Assembly (NCBI GenBank): GCA_937915735.1
Contig: CALGGS010000277.1
Span: forward strand, 1-20,346
DNA: 20,346 nucleotides
Direction of reading: 5' to 3'
From: an uncultured Treponema sp.
Lineage (GTDB): Bacteria > Spirochaetota > Spirochaetia > Treponematales > Treponemataceae
Shown: piece by piece, positions 1 to 7,152 of the stretch
Position numbering within the stretch: the first letter of the stretch is position 1
How the letters are laid out: the number at the start of each line of letters is the position of its first letter
Program-made: the position numbers and the translations under genes
Notes under the pieces: generated by a model
The model's input: only the letters and a program-made list of their open reading frames with translations
Told to the model about the DNA's origin: nothing
Database searches by the model: none

Positions 1-99
1 CTTCTTGCAGAAAGATTCAGCCTCTTCTTTCCGTCCTTCCGCTATCATCTGCCTTTAATATTCTCCGACTTACAGGAACTGATAGAAAAATACTCTTAA
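1..99 (+). CDS. Possible C-terminal end of an unidentified protein (partial)
   Basis: An open frame enters from the left edge and stops with TAA at 97-99. It gives 32 residues ending in LQELIEKYS, which reads like an ordinary amphipathic C-terminal helix. I cannot assign a family. It lies on the plus strand like the lipoprotein that follows, opposite to all phage genes, so it may be host DNA or part of the same AT-rich accessory stretch. A 32-codon open frame can occur by chance, so this is tentative. Confidence 0.35.
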   Translation, partial: LLAERFSLFFPSFRYHLPLIFSDLQELIEKYS

Positions 100-146
100 T
101 TTTTTTTGAATTTATAATTCGCAAATGCTAATTATAACAATAACCA

Positions 147-174
147 TTGACTTTTTTTTATTATAATTTATACT
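147..174 (+). promoter_or_regulatory. Sigma-70-type promoter of the lipoprotein gene
   Basis: TTGACT at 147-152 and TATACT at 169-174 are separated by 16 bases. The predicted start is near 181, leaving a short leader with GGAG at 188-191 before the ATG at 197. The rest of 100-196 is AT-rich with no further gene. A separate promoter suggests this gene is expressed independently of the convergent phage genes, as for a lysogenic-conversion gene. Confidence 0.6.
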
Positions 175-196
175 TTCTGAAAGTTATGGAGAATTT

Positions 197-1615
197 ATGA
201 GAAAGTCTTGTCTATTTTTTTTAGTTATCAGTTTTTTTTTCATCTCATGTGGAAGCACAAAAAATACACATAACATTGAAAAAGCAGATATAAAAGAAAC
301 TGACGGAAGTTATATCATCAATAACAGAGATTCATTCGGAGCTGCCTTTTTAACAGGTGATATTTATATTTCCAATAAAACAAGATACAAAACTGGAATA
401 GATGTGCTTGTGTTTGGCGAGGGAACAGAAAACAAACCGAAAACAATCTTAAAAACGACATCTTATAAAGAACAGAATGAAGAAGTTGGAGGTCTTTTTT
501 ATATCTTGCGGGCAGCAGAAATCGCAGCAACCTCAGCGAAAAAACAAGTCTTATCGTCAAAACTCGCAGAGTTTGAGAAGATTTATTTTGTAACAACAAA
601 CGGAAAGATTACTGAATCCGATGTATCGGTAAAGAACGGCAGTTTTTATATTACGATAAATGACTATGACTTTAACAGCCTTTCAAGTGTCGTAAATGAC
701 GCTAACGAAAAAATAAAAAGAGAAAAGGAACAGGAAGAAATAGAGAAACGAGAAAAATTAAAAAAACTCCATGATACAGTCATGCAAAAAGGAAAAAATT
801 TATTCGAGCAAAAAATTCTTGCGGGGCAATCAGAACAAAACCCTATTATCATCAAATCATACTATACAAAAATGGATTCTGCGAACGGAATAGAAGTTTT
901 CATTGATTTTTGCAACAATTCAAACAAAACAATTAAGTATGTCGATTTTGAGGTTACGCCATACAACCGTGTCGATGATGTTGCTTACTCAACAATCGAC
1001 CATATCTCGACAAGAATTATACAGACAGTTGATTATATTGAACCATTGCAAAATTATAAGGCTCATTTTCAGCCTGTGTGGTACAATAATACGATTGCAT
1101 ACTTTAAAATCAGTTCGATAAAAATTACTTACAGAGACGGAAGTAATAAAGTAATACCGCAAAATAAAATTGATTCTGTTTCCAAAACAAGCGAGATAAC
1201 CGTTGATTTTCAAAACTACAAAAAAGATGCAAAGTTATCATTGAACTATGATATTTCTGAAAATTTTCTATACATAAAATCTGTAGAAAAAGGCAATGGG
1301 TCGCTAATAAATTATAATCTTGATTTTATTTTTGAGACAGACATACAAATCGTGAAATTGGGATTTCCAAAATCCAATGTGAATGATGATAGTTCAATAA
1401 CGAGAAAATACACGATTGACAATATTCTTCTTGCAACCGTCACAGAAGGCTATATGACAGAGCCAGACAAGATAGGAATGACACCACGCAATTATATCGA
1501 AAACAAAAAAAACACTGACGAGAAAGAAAAAGTATTCCTATCAGATGATGACATAAAAAACATAAAAGATTTCGCCAGCATACAATATTATGTCGCAAAC
1601 AGAAATAAAAACTAA
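197..1615 (+). CDS. Predicted lipoprotein with coiled coil and C-terminal beta-rich domain
   Basis: The 472-residue protein starts with a lipoprotein signal peptide: basic MRK, a hydrophobic stretch, then FFIS-Cys18, a loose lipobox typical of spirochaetes. It is therefore predicted to be membrane-anchored and exported. Residues about 167-206 are rich in E and K and look like a coiled coil. Residues about 215-320 (VFIDFCNNSNKTIKYVDFEV to ITYRDGS) look like a small beta-sandwich domain of a kind seen in many bacterial surface lipoproteins; this is from memory of the pattern only. The start is supported by GGAG 5 bases upstream. The gene is much more AT-rich than the phage genes, runs against them, and its stop overlaps the spike gene stop by a few bases. 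It may be a moron or host gene. The function is unknown. Confidence 0.85.
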   Translation: MRKSCLFFLVISFFFISCGSTKNTHNIEKADIKETDGSYIINNRDSFGAAFLTGDIYISNKTRYKTGIDVLVFGEGTENKPKTILKTTSYKEQNEEVGGLFYILRAAEIAATSAKKQVLSSKLAEFEKIYFVTTNGKITESDVSVKNGSFYITINDYDFNSLSSVVNDANEKIKREKEQEEIEKREKLKKLHDTVMQKGKNLFEQKILAGQSEQNPIIIKSYYTKMDSANGIEVFIDFCNNSNKTIKYVDFEVTPYNRVDDVAYSTIDHISTRIIQTVDYIEPLQNYKAHFQPVWYNNTIAYFKISSIKITYRDGSNKVIPQNKIDSVSKTSEITVDFQNYKKDAKLSLNYDISENFLYIKSVEKGNGSLINYNLDFIFETDIQIVKLGFPKSNVNDDSSITRKYTIDNILLATVTEGYMTEPDKIGMTPRNYIENKKNTDEKEKVFLSDDDIKNIKDFASIQYYVANRNKN

Positions 1616-2301
1616 TTTTCTTCTATCCTTTCGGCGACATAGTACATCTGAAAATTGTTGAAAGCGAACATAAGCACCTTGTCGCCGACCTTCAATCTTG
1701 GGTATATCTCCATTTCAACGGCATCCTCATAATCAGTACCTGGAAAATGAACATCTTGCGTACTATGTTCTGGTATTATGTGCTGGTGTCCGTTGTCAGT
1801 CGTCGTGAATGTTGATAAATCAACCGTACCAGTTACACTACCACCGCCTAATGAGCCAGCTACGGCAGAACCAGTAACATCAATTTTCATCTTCAATGTC
1901 GCTCCGCCCAAGTCAACATTACTTTTTGTCTCTGTCTTTAGTTCACGCTCGTTTGTTCCCTTTTCCTCATTCCGTGTGATTTTCTGCGTCTTAATGTCAT
2001 AAGTTCCCGTTTTTTGTGGTACATCGGTGGAAACCCCGGCTGAAATTCCTGTCGTGTTGATTCCTTTTGTCTTTTCAGACATAAAGGCATTTACAAGGTG
2101 TGAGTGCGGAATCGTCACTTTATGCGGCCGGCACATCTGACCGAGGATAAGGAATTCAGATGTAAGAATGACATTGTTTCCTATGTCGATTTTCAGCGGA
2201 TTTATAGAATTTACTTCGCCGACAATCATATTGTTTCTGGTGTCCTGCGGGAAAAGTTTTCTCAAAGCCCTTATAATCCGCTGTGTGTCGATGTCGCTCA
2301 T
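1612..2301 (-). CDS. Baseplate/spike-associated protein, DUF2577 (XkdR) type
   Basis: This 229-residue protein follows the hub gene with an ATGA overlap, the position of xkdR in PBSX-like tail operons. The N-terminal part (IVGEVNSINPLKIDIGNNVILTSEFL split over residues 26-52) matches the small OB-like pattern of DUF2577 proteins, and the C-terminal KVGDKVLMFAFNNFQMYYVAER pattern also fits. Between them is a longer insert with Gly/Thr-rich repeats and a GHQH motif near residue 170. Paired histidines of this kind bind metal in some phage tail spikes, but that role is inferred here. It is the last phage gene before the lipoprotein; the wedge and fibre genes expected next are absent. Confidence 0.7.
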   Translation of the reverse strand: MSDIDTQRIIRALRKLFPQDTRNNMIVGEVNSINPLKIDIGNNVILTSEFLILGQMCRPHKVTIPHSHLVNAFMSEKTKGINTTGISAGVSTDVPQKTGTYDIKTQKITRNEEKGTNERELKTETKSNVDLGGATLKMKIDVTGSAVAGSLGGGSVTGTVDLSTFTTTDNGHQHIIPEHSTQDVHFPGTDYEDAVEMEIYPRLKVGDKVLMFAFNNFQMYYVAERIEEN

Positions 2302-3449
2302 AGTATCTCCTGCATTTTCGGGTTTGTCGAGACTTCAAGATTCATTACATGGTGACTCCCATAATCGTGCGTTGCGGCAATCACATAACACTTGAAATCA
2401 GCGCCTAATTTTTTGAGCCTCAGCCAGAATGTATCTCCCGCATAAATCGGATAGCCTATTGCTTTAATCTGCAATGTTTTCGTTATCTGGTTATGATTCT
2501 GCAAGGCAAGGTTAAGGTATTCCTCTATCTGAGCCTTTGTCGCCCCGTCTTTTATTGTAATGGTCTTGTTGAGTCGGCCCCACCTCTTTATTGTTGAATC
2601 ATCTTTTACGGATGCAACCACCACTTTATTTTTTATTTTTTTCTCGCCGTCTTTTTCCTCGCTGTCTGATTCCTGCACGAGGATAATGTCATTGAAAGTG
2701 TTTTTGTCTATCGAAAGTTCATACTCATAATCAGTAAGCAACGATTCGTCACCGATGATAACAGGGTTTTCTTTTTCGTTCAAAGTTATTTCATTCAGGC
2801 AGAGTTTCCCGTTTCTTGATTGTAGGAAATAATATGCACCGACAAAATCCCTGTCCATATCAGCGTCATAGTTCTTGTTTCCTTTTACAGTCTGCTCAAT
2901 CGCAGAGCCGCTTACCCCGCTTCCGTAATCATATTCCCCGTTTCCTGCCCGTGTCATGCACCAGGAAAGAATATCGTAAAGCGTCATGTCATTGAAATTA
3001 TTTTTTGGCATATAGTTTGCCGCCAAATCGTTCAAAGTCTGCTCGCCTCCAAAAGCAGAAAGCACGAGGTCTTCATATTCTAAATTCCATTGTTCGCATA
3101 TCATTTTGAAAACATCGTGCAGGGACTTCTCACCTTCGGAAATGGCGAATGTGTCGTGATTTTTTAAATATCGCAGAATGTCATACGCCGTGACCTTGTA
3201 CGCCTCCGTCCTGTCAGTTCCCAAAGTAAAAATCCATCCGTGAAATACAAGGTCGTCATTCTCGTAAAACCGAACGGCAAAACCACACTCCATCATAAGA
3301 ATGTTGTTCGGGTCTTTCTCCAATACGAATGAGAGTTTGCCCGGATTGCCGTCAAGCGAGCTGGTGTACTGAATGTTATGGGCAAGTTCCGACACATCCC
3401 ATATAAAGCCGCTTGCACGGTTTGAGTATATTTCCATTCTGTACGACAT
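2298..3449 (-). CDS. Contractile tail baseplate hub protein, XkdQ/YqbQ-like
   Basis: The 383-residue product looks like the hub protein of PBSX-type tails (same fold group as P2 gpD and T4 gp27). The N-terminus has the pattern of short beta strands about an early WDVSEL, followed by GKLSFVLEKDPNN and a VTAYDILRYLKNHDTF stretch near residues 95-115, typical of XkdQ. The hub forms the ring at the base of the tail tube that carries the spike. Its start overlaps the LysM gene stop by one base and its stop overlaps the next ATG, so it is translationally coupled within the tail operon. Length is slightly above the usual 320-350 residues. Confidence 0.8.
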   Translation of the reverse strand: MSYRMEIYSNRASGFIWDVSELAHNIQYTSSLDGNPGKLSFVLEKDPNNILMMECGFAVRFYENDDLVFHGWIFTLGTDRTEAYKVTAYDILRYLKNHDTFAISEGEKSLHDVFKMICEQWNLEYEDLVLSAFGGEQTLNDLAANYMPKNNFNDMTLYDILSWCMTRAGNGEYDYGSGVSGSAIEQTVKGNKNYDADMDRDFVGAYYFLQSRNGKLCLNEITLNEKENPVIIGDESLLTDYEYELSIDKNTFNDIILVQESDSEEKDGEKKIKNKVVVASVKDDSTIKRWGRLNKTITIKDGATKAQIEEYLNLALQNHNQITKTLQIKAIGYPIYAGDTFWLRLKKLGADFKCYVIAATHDYGSHHVMNLEVSTNPKMQEIL

Positions 3450-4222
3450 CAGCCAACTCCATTGACAACATTCTCTTTTCCGCTATCCGTATACTTCGCA
3501 GGAATCTTCAAGACCGTTCCGACAGGAATTTCTTTTCCATCTCCTATTATATCTCCGAGTTCTTCCTTGTTCTCGTCATAAATATCCTTCCAGTTTTCCG
3601 TAGAGCCTGTTATTTTTTTTGTGATTGAAAGCAAAGTCGTATAAGGTTTCTTTACCGTAAAGGTATTGTCCACACGCTCTTTAACGGTTTTGCTCCTTGT
3701 CGGGCGTGGTATCTCTACAAGTACAGGACTTGTTGCGGAAAGCGCAAGTCCTAAAATTTCCTTCGCTTTCTGTAAAAGGTTACTGTTTCCTTCCGTTTTT
3801 AAAAGTTTCGCTCCGTGCGGTCTGTATTCCTGCAAGTCAAGCTCAAAGTAAACATCTTTTTCTTCCCCCGCCCTCAAATCATGCGAGAAACGCTCGCAGG
3901 TGACTTCCATTGAGTAATTGAACCGTGTGACGATAAGTTTCGCTGGCTTCTTGCTTTTCTGCCAGTTTTTTATCCAGTTTACATAAAGAAATGGCGGCAA
4001 AAGGTTTACCCTGTGCCAGAAAAAAGAATTGATTGATAGTTTTGCAAGTTTCGGTGGTGTCGGAATACTTATTTCACCAATCCCCTCAACTTCTTCCGTA
4101 GTGGAAGCAGAATCAATATCAACTTTTAAATTTTCAGGATTTATTGGAAATTTAAGCGTGTTTATTCCATAAGAGAGAAATATATAAATCGGTATAGTTT
4201 CGTCTTGTGCATAAGTATTCAT
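3449..4222 (-). CDS. LysM-containing tail/baseplate protein, XkdP-like
   Basis: This 257-residue protein lies between tape measure and hub, the xkdP position. The N-terminal half (FPINPENLKVDIDSASTTEE, PTPPKLAKLSINSFF) is the pattern of the XkdP domain that interacts with the tail tube or baseplate. The C-terminal 60 residues (TTLLSITKKITGSTENWKDI, then GKEIPVGTVLKIP) form a LysM domain, which is typical of this family and suggests contact with peptidoglycan or packing within the baseplate. It overlaps both neighbours by one base or a shared ATGA. No oddities seen. Confidence 0.8.
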   Translation of the reverse strand: MNTYAQDETIPIYIFLSYGINTLKFPINPENLKVDIDSASTTEEVEGIGEISIPTPPKLAKLSINSFFWHRVNLLPPFLYVNWIKNWQKSKKPAKLIVTRFNYSMEVTCERFSHDLRAGEEKDVYFELDLQEYRPHGAKLLKTEGNSNLLQKAKEILGLALSATSPVLVEIPRPTRSKTVKERVDNTFTVKKPYTTLLSITKKITGSTENWKDIYDENKEELGDIIGDGKEIPVGTVLKIPAKYTDSGKENVVNGVG

Positions 4223-6057
4223 CAGGCACTTTCCCTTGTATAAGCCGTAGCCGCTTCAAGCAGGGTATCTGCAAGTTTCTTGATAAGGCGGTCTTCGTCT
4301 CCCTCGCCAGTAATCGTTACATCGCCAAAATTGATTTCTGGTGTCATTTGCGAGAATTTTAGGTTGAATCGTTCCCTTGCCCTTGCGGAAAGGAGTTCCT
4401 TGTAATCATCGGCAATGTCAACGAGACTAGAATCAGCCGTTTTCAACGCACCATCAGAGCCGAACGAGAATCCGTCAGCAACTCCATTTCTGATATTTTC
4501 AGGCATACCTTTCAGAGCTGATTCTATTTTTTTTGCAGTGTCAATACCGCTTTTTGCCCCGCTGATAGAGCCTTGTATTATTCCGTCAGTTTGTTTTAAT
4601 TCAAGGCGACTGATACTTCTGTATTCATCGCTCACGGCGTTTTTCTTCGCTTCTTCTAGCCGCCTTGTGAGGTTGTTGATTCCAGATGTGAGATTCGTTC
4701 CTAGAATCGAATCTATCACTCCGCTCGCACCACCTAGTACCTGGATTATTGTTTCAAGGAAGCTATAGAAAAGCCCCTTAACGGCATCTATCGGGTGTTT
4801 CCAAACGTTATAAAAGAATTCCGCTATCGTTATAAAGTTATTGATAAAAGGCACTGCCATATTATAAGCCATTTTAAAAGTGTCAACTATTACAGTTTTT
4901 ATGAACCCGAAAACAGTTCCGAAAACAGCACCTAATGTATTAGCCGCACCGAAAAGAAGAGAGAAAAAACCTAATAAACCGACGATTGCACCAATAACAA
5001 GACCAATCGGCCCTAATGCTGCAAGCCATGCAACGATAGAAGCAACGGCACTAGCGACAGCCTTAGCCTTTACAGCAAGAAACGCAATTCCTACCACACC
5101 TATAGCCGTTGCCAACGCTCCCATTACGAATATTACTTGTTCTGAATGAGTTTTGACAAAATTAAGGGCGTTTATTACTGTCTGATACCATCTTATCCGC
5201 CAATTACCAGTCATTATCGTGTAGAGCTGTTGCAGCGGGATTATGGCTTGCCCTACCTGCTCTTTCATGTCTCCGATTTGATTATTCAACTGGATTATCT
5301 GCCCCGCCGCTGTCTGAGCCGCATTCTCGTTCTGCTTTCCGATAGCGTCCTGGGCATAGGCGGCAAGGAATTTAGCCCTCTGCTGCTCATTCATTGCCTC
5401 AAACTGCTTCTTTTCTTCTTCCGTGAAAACCCAGCCACGGCGAGACATACCGCTTAATGAGCCGCCCATGACCTTACCGAGCATTGTTGCGAGATTCATC
5501 ATCTGCTGCCCATTTACATTCATATCGGGGCTTGCCTGTACCGCTATGTCATTGAGGACTGGCATCAATGTCTTTAAGGTCTCTACATCGGAAATATAGG
5601 TGGCAAGTTCCTGCGCTCCCGCAAGCTGAACCTCGTCCCCGATAACGCCGCCAGACTGCAATGCGGACGCATAATTTTTTACCGACTGAATCTGTTCCTC
5701 GCTTGCCTTCATACGGCTTCTCATTACTGTTGCGAGTTTGTTTTCCTGCGTCATTTGGAAATTGTAAGCGGCTGACATCTCCCCTATACTTGCCGTCACG
5801 GAATCCACAGCCCCCTTTACAGAGTGGAAGATGCCTACTGCGGCATTGAAATTCAGCATTTTAGCCGAGATTCCGCCTACTCCGTCAGCCGCCTTCTGTG
5901 ACGATTCAGATACTTTTTCTATTGCACTGTTGGCCGTTGACATCTGCCCTTTCATCGCTGAAAGAGTATTGTTCAACTGCGTCAGGGCATTATTGAGGAG
6001 AGACAAATTCTGCGTAATCTGGTCTTTGAAACCGAATGTTGTGTTAATTGCCGCCAT
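4222..6057 (-). CDS. Tail tape measure protein
   Basis: The 611-residue protein has the composition of a tape measure: alanine-, glutamine- and serine-rich helices at the N-terminus (LNNTLSAMKGQMSTANSAIE), a strongly hydrophobic central part at about residues 300-400 (VIFVMGALATAIGVVGIAFL and following), and a helical C-terminus. Tape measures set tail length and pass through the tube during infection. Its ATG overlaps the stop of the frameshift extension of the chaperone gene (TAATG), the usual arrangement. 611 residues is short for the class, predicting a fairly short tail. It lacks a visible peptidase or lysozyme domain. Confidence 0.85.
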   Translation of the reverse strand: MAAINTTFGFKDQITQNLSLLNNALTQLNNTLSAMKGQMSTANSAIEKVSESSQKAADGVGGISAKMLNFNAAVGIFHSVKGAVDSVTASIGEMSAAYNFQMTQENKLATVMRSRMKASEEQIQSVKNYASALQSGGVIGDEVQLAGAQELATYISDVETLKTLMPVLNDIAVQASPDMNVNGQQMMNLATMLGKVMGGSLSGMSRRGWVFTEEEKKQFEAMNEQQRAKFLAAYAQDAIGKQNENAAQTAAGQIIQLNNQIGDMKEQVGQAIIPLQQLYTIMTGNWRIRWYQTVINALNFVKTHSEQVIFVMGALATAIGVVGIAFLAVKAKAVASAVASIVAWLAALGPIGLVIGAIVGLLGFFSLLFGAANTLGAVFGTVFGFIKTVIVDTFKMAYNMAVPFINNFITIAEFFYNVWKHPIDAVKGLFYSFLETIIQVLGGASGVIDSILGTNLTSGINNLTRRLEEAKKNAVSDEYRSISRLELKQTDGIIQGSISGAKSGIDTAKKIESALKGMPENIRNGVADGFSFGSDGALKTADSSLVDIADDYKELLSARARERFNLKFSQMTPEINFGDVTITGEGDEDRLIKKLADTLLEAATAYTRESA

Positions 6058-6226
6058 TATCTCGCTCTCCTCATCTCCTCTTTCTCTGCTTTTACACGCT
6101 CGTCAATACAGGCTATGACGAACGCTTTCTCACGGAATCCGAGTTCTGAGAAGTCAGACGGCTTCCAGTGAAAGTTGAGGACGGCGTACATACAATAAAT
6201 GCTCTCGCCGTCCTCTTTTATCAGTT
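6057..6226 (-). CDS. Frameshift extension of the tail assembly chaperone (G-T type)
   Basis: Past the TGA stop of the chaperone, the -1 frame is open from the slippery AAC codon for 55 codons to a TAA that overlaps the tape measure ATG. It starts LIKEDGESIYCMYAVLNFHW and ends EKEEMRRAR. It has no ATG with a Shine-Dalgarno sequence near its beginning. The size, position and overlap match the T part of lambda gpGT and the second frame of xkdN-like genes. The fusion protein would be about 184 residues. It is expected to bind the tape measure and guide tail tube assembly. Confidence 0.8.
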
Positions 6227-6230
6227 TTTT
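6177..6230 (-). promoter_or_regulatory. Programmed -1 ribosomal frameshift site with stimulatory stem-loop
   Basis: On the minus strand the end of the chaperone reads GCA AAA AAC TGA. The heptamer A AAA AAC (6224-6230) is a canonical -1 slippery sequence in the right phase. After an 8-base spacer comes GAGGACGGCG (6206-6215), a 19-base loop, and the exact complement CGCCGTCCTC (6177-6186). This perfect 10-bp GC-rich stem is at the standard distance to stall the ribosome on the slippery site. Confidence 0.88.
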
Positions 6231-6610
6231 GCTTCGTCAATCTCCGCTTCAAGGGTGTCAAATCCCGAAAGTTCCTGAATCTTCTGCGAGATGTTCTCAA
6301 TAACCCCGGCGGGGAATCTTGAACCGATGAATTCCCATGCGGTCTGACATTTTGCCTTTTCCAGGAAAGCGGCGTCATTGAAGTTCGGCTCAACGATACA
6401 GGCGGGAACCATAAGGGAGTTGTATTTTCCGCTGTCGAACGAAACATTTTTCTTGGAAATACGCATTGAGCGATTCTGCCATTCCTTATGCTCGTCCTCG
6501 CTCATGGCACGGATTGTAAGCGTAAAATACTTGCCACCAAGTTTTACTGTGATGTCTTCCGTGATGTCGGTGCTTTTTCCCACCTCAAGGAAATCTTCAA
6601 GTTTGCTCAT
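6221..6610 (-). CDS. Tail assembly chaperone, XkdN-like (zero-frame product)
   Basis: The 129-residue acidic protein sits between tail tube and tape measure. Its pattern (LEDFLEVGKSTDITEDITVK, then FTLTIRAMSEDEHKEWQNRS) matches XkdN of PBSX, a tail assembly chaperone. It starts after AGGAG in good position. Its last codons AAA AAC precede TGA and form a frameshift site, so a minor longer product is expected; a fixed ratio of the two forms is needed for tail assembly in related phages. Its ribosome binding site can pair with a complementary arm upstream (6618-6656), suggesting control of translation. Confidence 0.85.
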   Translation of the reverse strand: MSKLEDFLEVGKSTDITEDITVKLGGKYFTLTIRAMSEDEHKEWQNRSMRISKKNVSFDSGKYNSLMVPACIVEPNFNDAAFLEKAKCQTAWEFIGSRFPAGVIENISQKIQELSGFDTLEAEIDEAKN

Positions 6611-6617
6611 ATTTTTT

Positions 6618-6656
6618 CTCCTTTTAGGATTTTATTTTTTACTGCCCCAAAAGGAG
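6618..6656 (-). promoter_or_regulatory. Hairpin that can mask the chaperone ribosome binding site
   Basis: In the mRNA, CTCCTTTT (6649-6656) can pair with AAAAGGAG (6618-6625) over 8 bp, with two more G-C pairs inside after one mismatch. The loop is 23 bases. The downstream arm contains the AGGAG Shine-Dalgarno sequence of the chaperone gene, 7 bases before its ATG. Confidence 0.55.
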
Positions 6657-6666
6657 CGGATTTGTT

Positions 6667-7149
6667 TTAGATTGTGCCTTTATGAGGCTTGAATTCCTCC
6701 GACAGGTCAATGTCAGAGAATGTGAAGTTCATCTGCTGGTCAAGGAAGTTCGCCTCAGTGTCGAGTTTTGCAATCTCCACATCATCAAGGTTCACATCAA
6801 TCAGCGTGATAATCTGCTTTCCCGTGTTCTCTGCGGTCGGGTCTTCGTTCGTGAATGTCAGCTTAAAGTAGGTGTCAATACCCTCTTTGACATATTTCAC
6901 GAGCATTTTAGTCCACATCGAGGTAACGAAGTAAACCGTCATGCTTCCCGTTCCGCTCCATCCGGTCGCCTTGTGCTGTTTTCCACGGTAGCCCAGAGCC
7001 TTGAACTCCTGCTTTTCCTTTGCGATTTTCGCACTGATAGTCTTGCACTCCGCCACGGCGACTACATTGCCGTCAATGTTTGCGTAAAGAGTTCCCTCTT
7101 TTCCGCTGATAGCGTCAGCCGCCTTTAAGAATTCCCAAGTATCTGCCAT
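6667..7149 (-). CDS. Contractile tail tube protein, XkdM-like
   Basis: The 160-residue protein directly follows the sheath gene, the fixed order in myovirus-type tails. The sequence (ISGKEGTLYANIDGNVVAVA, then GYRGKQHKATGWSGTGSMTV and FTFSDIDLSEEF at the end) matches XkdM-type tube proteins, which polymerise as hexameric rings to form the inner tail tube. Length agrees with the family (about 145-160). Only 3 bases separate it from the sheath stop, so it is in the same operon and probably made in large amounts. Confidence 0.88.
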   Translation of the reverse strand: MADTWEFLKAADAISGKEGTLYANIDGNVVAVAECKTISAKIAKEKQEFKALGYRGKQHKATGWSGTGSMTVYFVTSMWTKMLVKYVKEGIDTYFKLTFTNEDPTAENTGKQIITLIDVNLDDVEIAKLDTEANFLDQQMNFTFSDIDLSEEFKPHKGTI

Positions 7150-7152
7150 TCG

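Noticed and set aside
162..167. TATAAT as -10 box of the lipoprotein promoter
   Set aside because: Only 9 bases separate it from TTGACT; the TATACT at 169-174 gives a proper spacer of 16.
1..196. Search for a second copy of the tRNA-Ala 3' end (left attachment site)
   Set aside because: No stretch matching the tRNA end (GGAGACGATCGGACTCGAAC on the plus strand) is seen here or elsewhere in the window, so the left prophage end cannot be placed.
4415..4768. 117-residue plus-strand open frame inside the tape measure gene, and similar antisense frames through capsid, sheath, integrase and UvrA genes
   Set aside because: They are opposite-strand shadows of well-supported genes with no ribosome sites or family resemblance.
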